DNA of 64,000 nt from Lycocorax pyrrhopterus obiensis (Eukaryota > Chordata > Aves > Passeriformes > Paradisaeidae): NCBI GenBank assembly GCA_014706295.1, contig JACSVZ010000012.1, positions 12,766,227 through 12,830,226 of the forward strand. The letters are read 5' to 3'. Of this stretch, positions 61,895 to 64,000 are shown piece after piece; the first letter of the stretch is position 1; each line of letters starts with the position of its first letter. The notes beneath the pieces are model-generated. The model saw nothing but the letters and a program-made list of their open reading frames with translations, did not search any database and was not told the origin of the DNA. Made by a program: the position numbers and the translations under genes.

Positions 61895-63595
61895 ACACAA
61901 TGGTAATTAATGTTACAAACTGGGTTATATTGCAGAGATCATCATTTAACATTTCACCAGGATGTCTACAGCAGAGCACAGCAGAAAAATCAGCTGAAAC
62001 CCCAGATGATTCTAAAGGAGGATCCCACGGAAACTACAGCAAGCAAAGATGTAAAGAGCAAGGGACTAGGGGGAACAGCACAGTACTCCACTGTGCACGT
62101 GGAATAATAATCATATTATAAAACTATGGAATTATCCATCCCCCTTGTTTGGTTACCATCTTCCATCATTGATGTGAATGCAAGCCTGCCTACATCCCTA
62201 TTTTTGGGTTTTATTCAAGCAAATGCATCTTTAAGAGGCTTTGTTTGTATTTGTCATGTGTACCCCAAATTGCTGCTTCAATGCTCAGAATCAGTTTAGT
62301 AAGTCTCAGTGCCATAGTCTCATTTTGCTTGGAGACACACAAATTAAATGACAACCCCTATTTTCTTTATACAGCAGCATAATCAGCACTGGATAAAATA
62401 TTTGTTATTCCTACTGTAAATTTTCCATGTGATAATATATATCTCTTAGATATTAAAGCAAAATACTTGTCCTGCCAACTACAAATGACAAAATATCATC
62501 TTTTCACTACAAAATTTGGCAGAAATAGTCTAGAAGTGGTTAATTCACTACAGATCAAGTCCTTAGAAGTGACATGATGTTAATAATTACAGGAAAAATT
62601 AGATATAGTTGCATTTAAACAAGTGCCACATGAAACACGCTTGACCATCTGGTAAAACTGTCTTAGGGTAGGATGCTGGCAGATATTGCATAATCTTCTG
62701 CATATGACAGATAATTTTAGCCAAATCTAAATTAAAAAAAAATGTTCTCACACTTCTTAAGAAAAAAAATTAAACTGCTTTTCAAACTTAATAAATACCT
62801 GAAGTTTTTAATATCAATACTGTCTGAAATCCATATAAAAACTACCATGTGATGGACACAAAAAAGAAAAACAATACCTTTTTCTTTTACTGTTTTCTAT
62901 GTATTTTAAACCACAGATTGTTCTGCCTGGAATTTCTCCTGTATTTTGTTCCTTCAAACCTTTTCAAAGCAGTGGCTTAGAAAAAGTTAGCACATAAAAC
63001 ATTCTTCTGCTGTTCAACCACTCTGCTGTACAAGGACTATTTGTTCATATTGCTTAATGACCTGGGATGTGAGAGGTTTGGAATGCCTGTGGAAAGGTTT
63101 TCTGAAACAGAAAAATATCCACAATTAGTAAAGGTTGTCCTTGCAGAGCAGGTGGTGAAGTTTCCCAATTTATACAGAAATCTATGCAGTCATATCTCAT
63201 TTAACTGTGTTGATTTACAATTCATTATTTAAACAGTGCACGAAAAAAAGTGCACAACAACAAAATGTTATCAGTACAGAAGGTCATTCTCTAAATAATA
63301 CAATAAAACATGTTTCCTGAAGCCAACTACTACCAAAAAAATTTAAATAAATAAAAAAAGAGGAGAAAGAAAAAATCCAGAAAAATTACTTGAAGGTCTA
63401 ACAAAACAAATATTGTTATTGAAGACAATCGAATCTTATAGCAATTATTCTGAATACAATATGGAATTAAACTTGACTGAAGAGATTCAATTCTCCTTAA
63501 ATGCATTGGAACAGCTGAGAAGGAATAGAAAACCTGTTAAACAAGTTACCTAAGAAACAAATAAGGAAAAGAACAGCCCTTCAGGATTGGATTAT

Positions 63596-64000
63596 CTGGA
63601 AGGACAGCACTTGTTGTCGGTGCAGTCAGCCACACTGGAATGCCACAGCACCTTCAATTACGCAACTGCCCGGGGAATTAATGTTTGAATCAGAGTGACT
63701 GAGGGGGGAGGGAACATCTGGAGGGCTCCAGTCCCCATCCTGCTCACAGTAGGGTCCCCTTCCAACTTGAAGCAAGTTGCTCCACATTTTGTTCTGGGAA
63801 CTCCTGTTGATGCTCAGGGGAGTCCCTGGCCTCCCCCTGCTCCCCGCCCAGCCGGGATCCTCTGGGTGGCAGCTTCTGGCTCCTGGTTTGTGCTGTACAC
63901 CTATAACTCTGCTGTAGTATTTTACATTTACTGCCGCAGAAGCAGCTCCCCTTTCGGCAGCTCCTCATCCTAAGCAGAGGTTGCAGTGTTTTTAAACAAA
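63596..64000. other. GC-richer DNA at the right edge, unassigned
   Basis: Composition rises from about 63600 to 63965. Frames of 92 (plus) and 74 (minus) codons overlap and have no motif. A 7-bp hairpin (CAACTTG, loop AAG, CAAGTTG) lies at 63763-63779. It may be the edge of a regulatory element, exon-flanking DNA or an old repeat that continues beyond the window. Confidence 0.45.

Larger units (their letters stand above)
56242..63595. other. Non-coding AT-rich DNA, no gene recognised
   Basis: Short frames only. Contents include an A19 tract, AT-rich repeats near 57.6 kb, a purine-rich block at 59.1 kb and a 23-bp tandem duplication at 61.85 kb. A protein-like minus-strand segment with a donor-like end lies at 59483-59571. 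No promoter, RNA gene or mobile element could be supported. Confidence 0.65.

Noticed and set aside
1..64000. CRISPR arrays, bacterial operons, phage or toxin-antitoxin modules, endogenous retroviral LTRs
   Set aside because: No regularly spaced repeats, no dense gene packing, no paired long terminal repeats and no retroviral motif were seen. The DNA is vertebrate nuclear in character.

Overview
This 64 kb window looks like nuclear DNA from a bird, most likely a songbird. It is AT-rich overall, with homopolymer runs, simple repeats and no prokaryote-like gene density. It also carries two recognisable 3' ends of the avian LINE CR1 (3456-3633, minus strand; 55886-56241, plus strand), plus one older CR1-like fragment (44845-45008, minus). 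The plus-strand copy ends in the diagnostic short terminal motif of CR1. The call of bird is firm. Songbird rather than another bird is an inference from the CR1 flavour only.

I found no complete protein-coding gene, rRNA, tRNA, CRISPR array or intact mobile element. Nearly all open reading frames here are 60-130 codons, lack family motifs and behave like chance frames in non-coding DNA. The window is best read as intergenic space or one or more very long introns. The strongest sign of a gene is a 48-bp micro-exon candidate on the minus strand at 19422-19469. It has a good 3' splice site, a near-consensus 5' splice site, a length divisible by three and a single open frame. A second minus-strand exon-like segment (20598-20659) lies about 1.1 kb upstream in transcript direction. 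If real, these would be alternative exons of a gene whose main exons lie outside the window, or exons of a long non-coding RNA. Weaker exon-like segments are listed at 861-902, 12984-13016, 29398-29430, 44072-44115, 55550-55690 and 59483-59571. Many pairs of splice-like motifs were compared by eye, so several of these must be chance.

Layout: 1-10 kb is AT-rich non-coding DNA with a CR1 tail at 3.5 kb. From 10 to 23 kb there is a 22-bp palindrome at 10.55 kb and the micro-exon candidates at 19-21 kb. From 23 to 30 kb there is a GC-rich patch, a 40-bp tandem duplication, a second 22-bp palindrome and a compound trinucleotide microsatellite at 30.0 kb. From 30 to 45 kb there is a 210-codon minus-strand open frame of doubtful meaning and an old CR1 fragment at 44.9 kb. 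From 45 to 48 kb there is a GC-rich patch containing a perfect 14-bp hairpin. From 48 to 64 kb the DNA is AT-rich, with a young-looking CR1 3' end at 56 kb, purine tracts and a GC-rich patch at the right edge. No genes can be shown to work together here, and I see no evidence for an undescribed multi-gene system.
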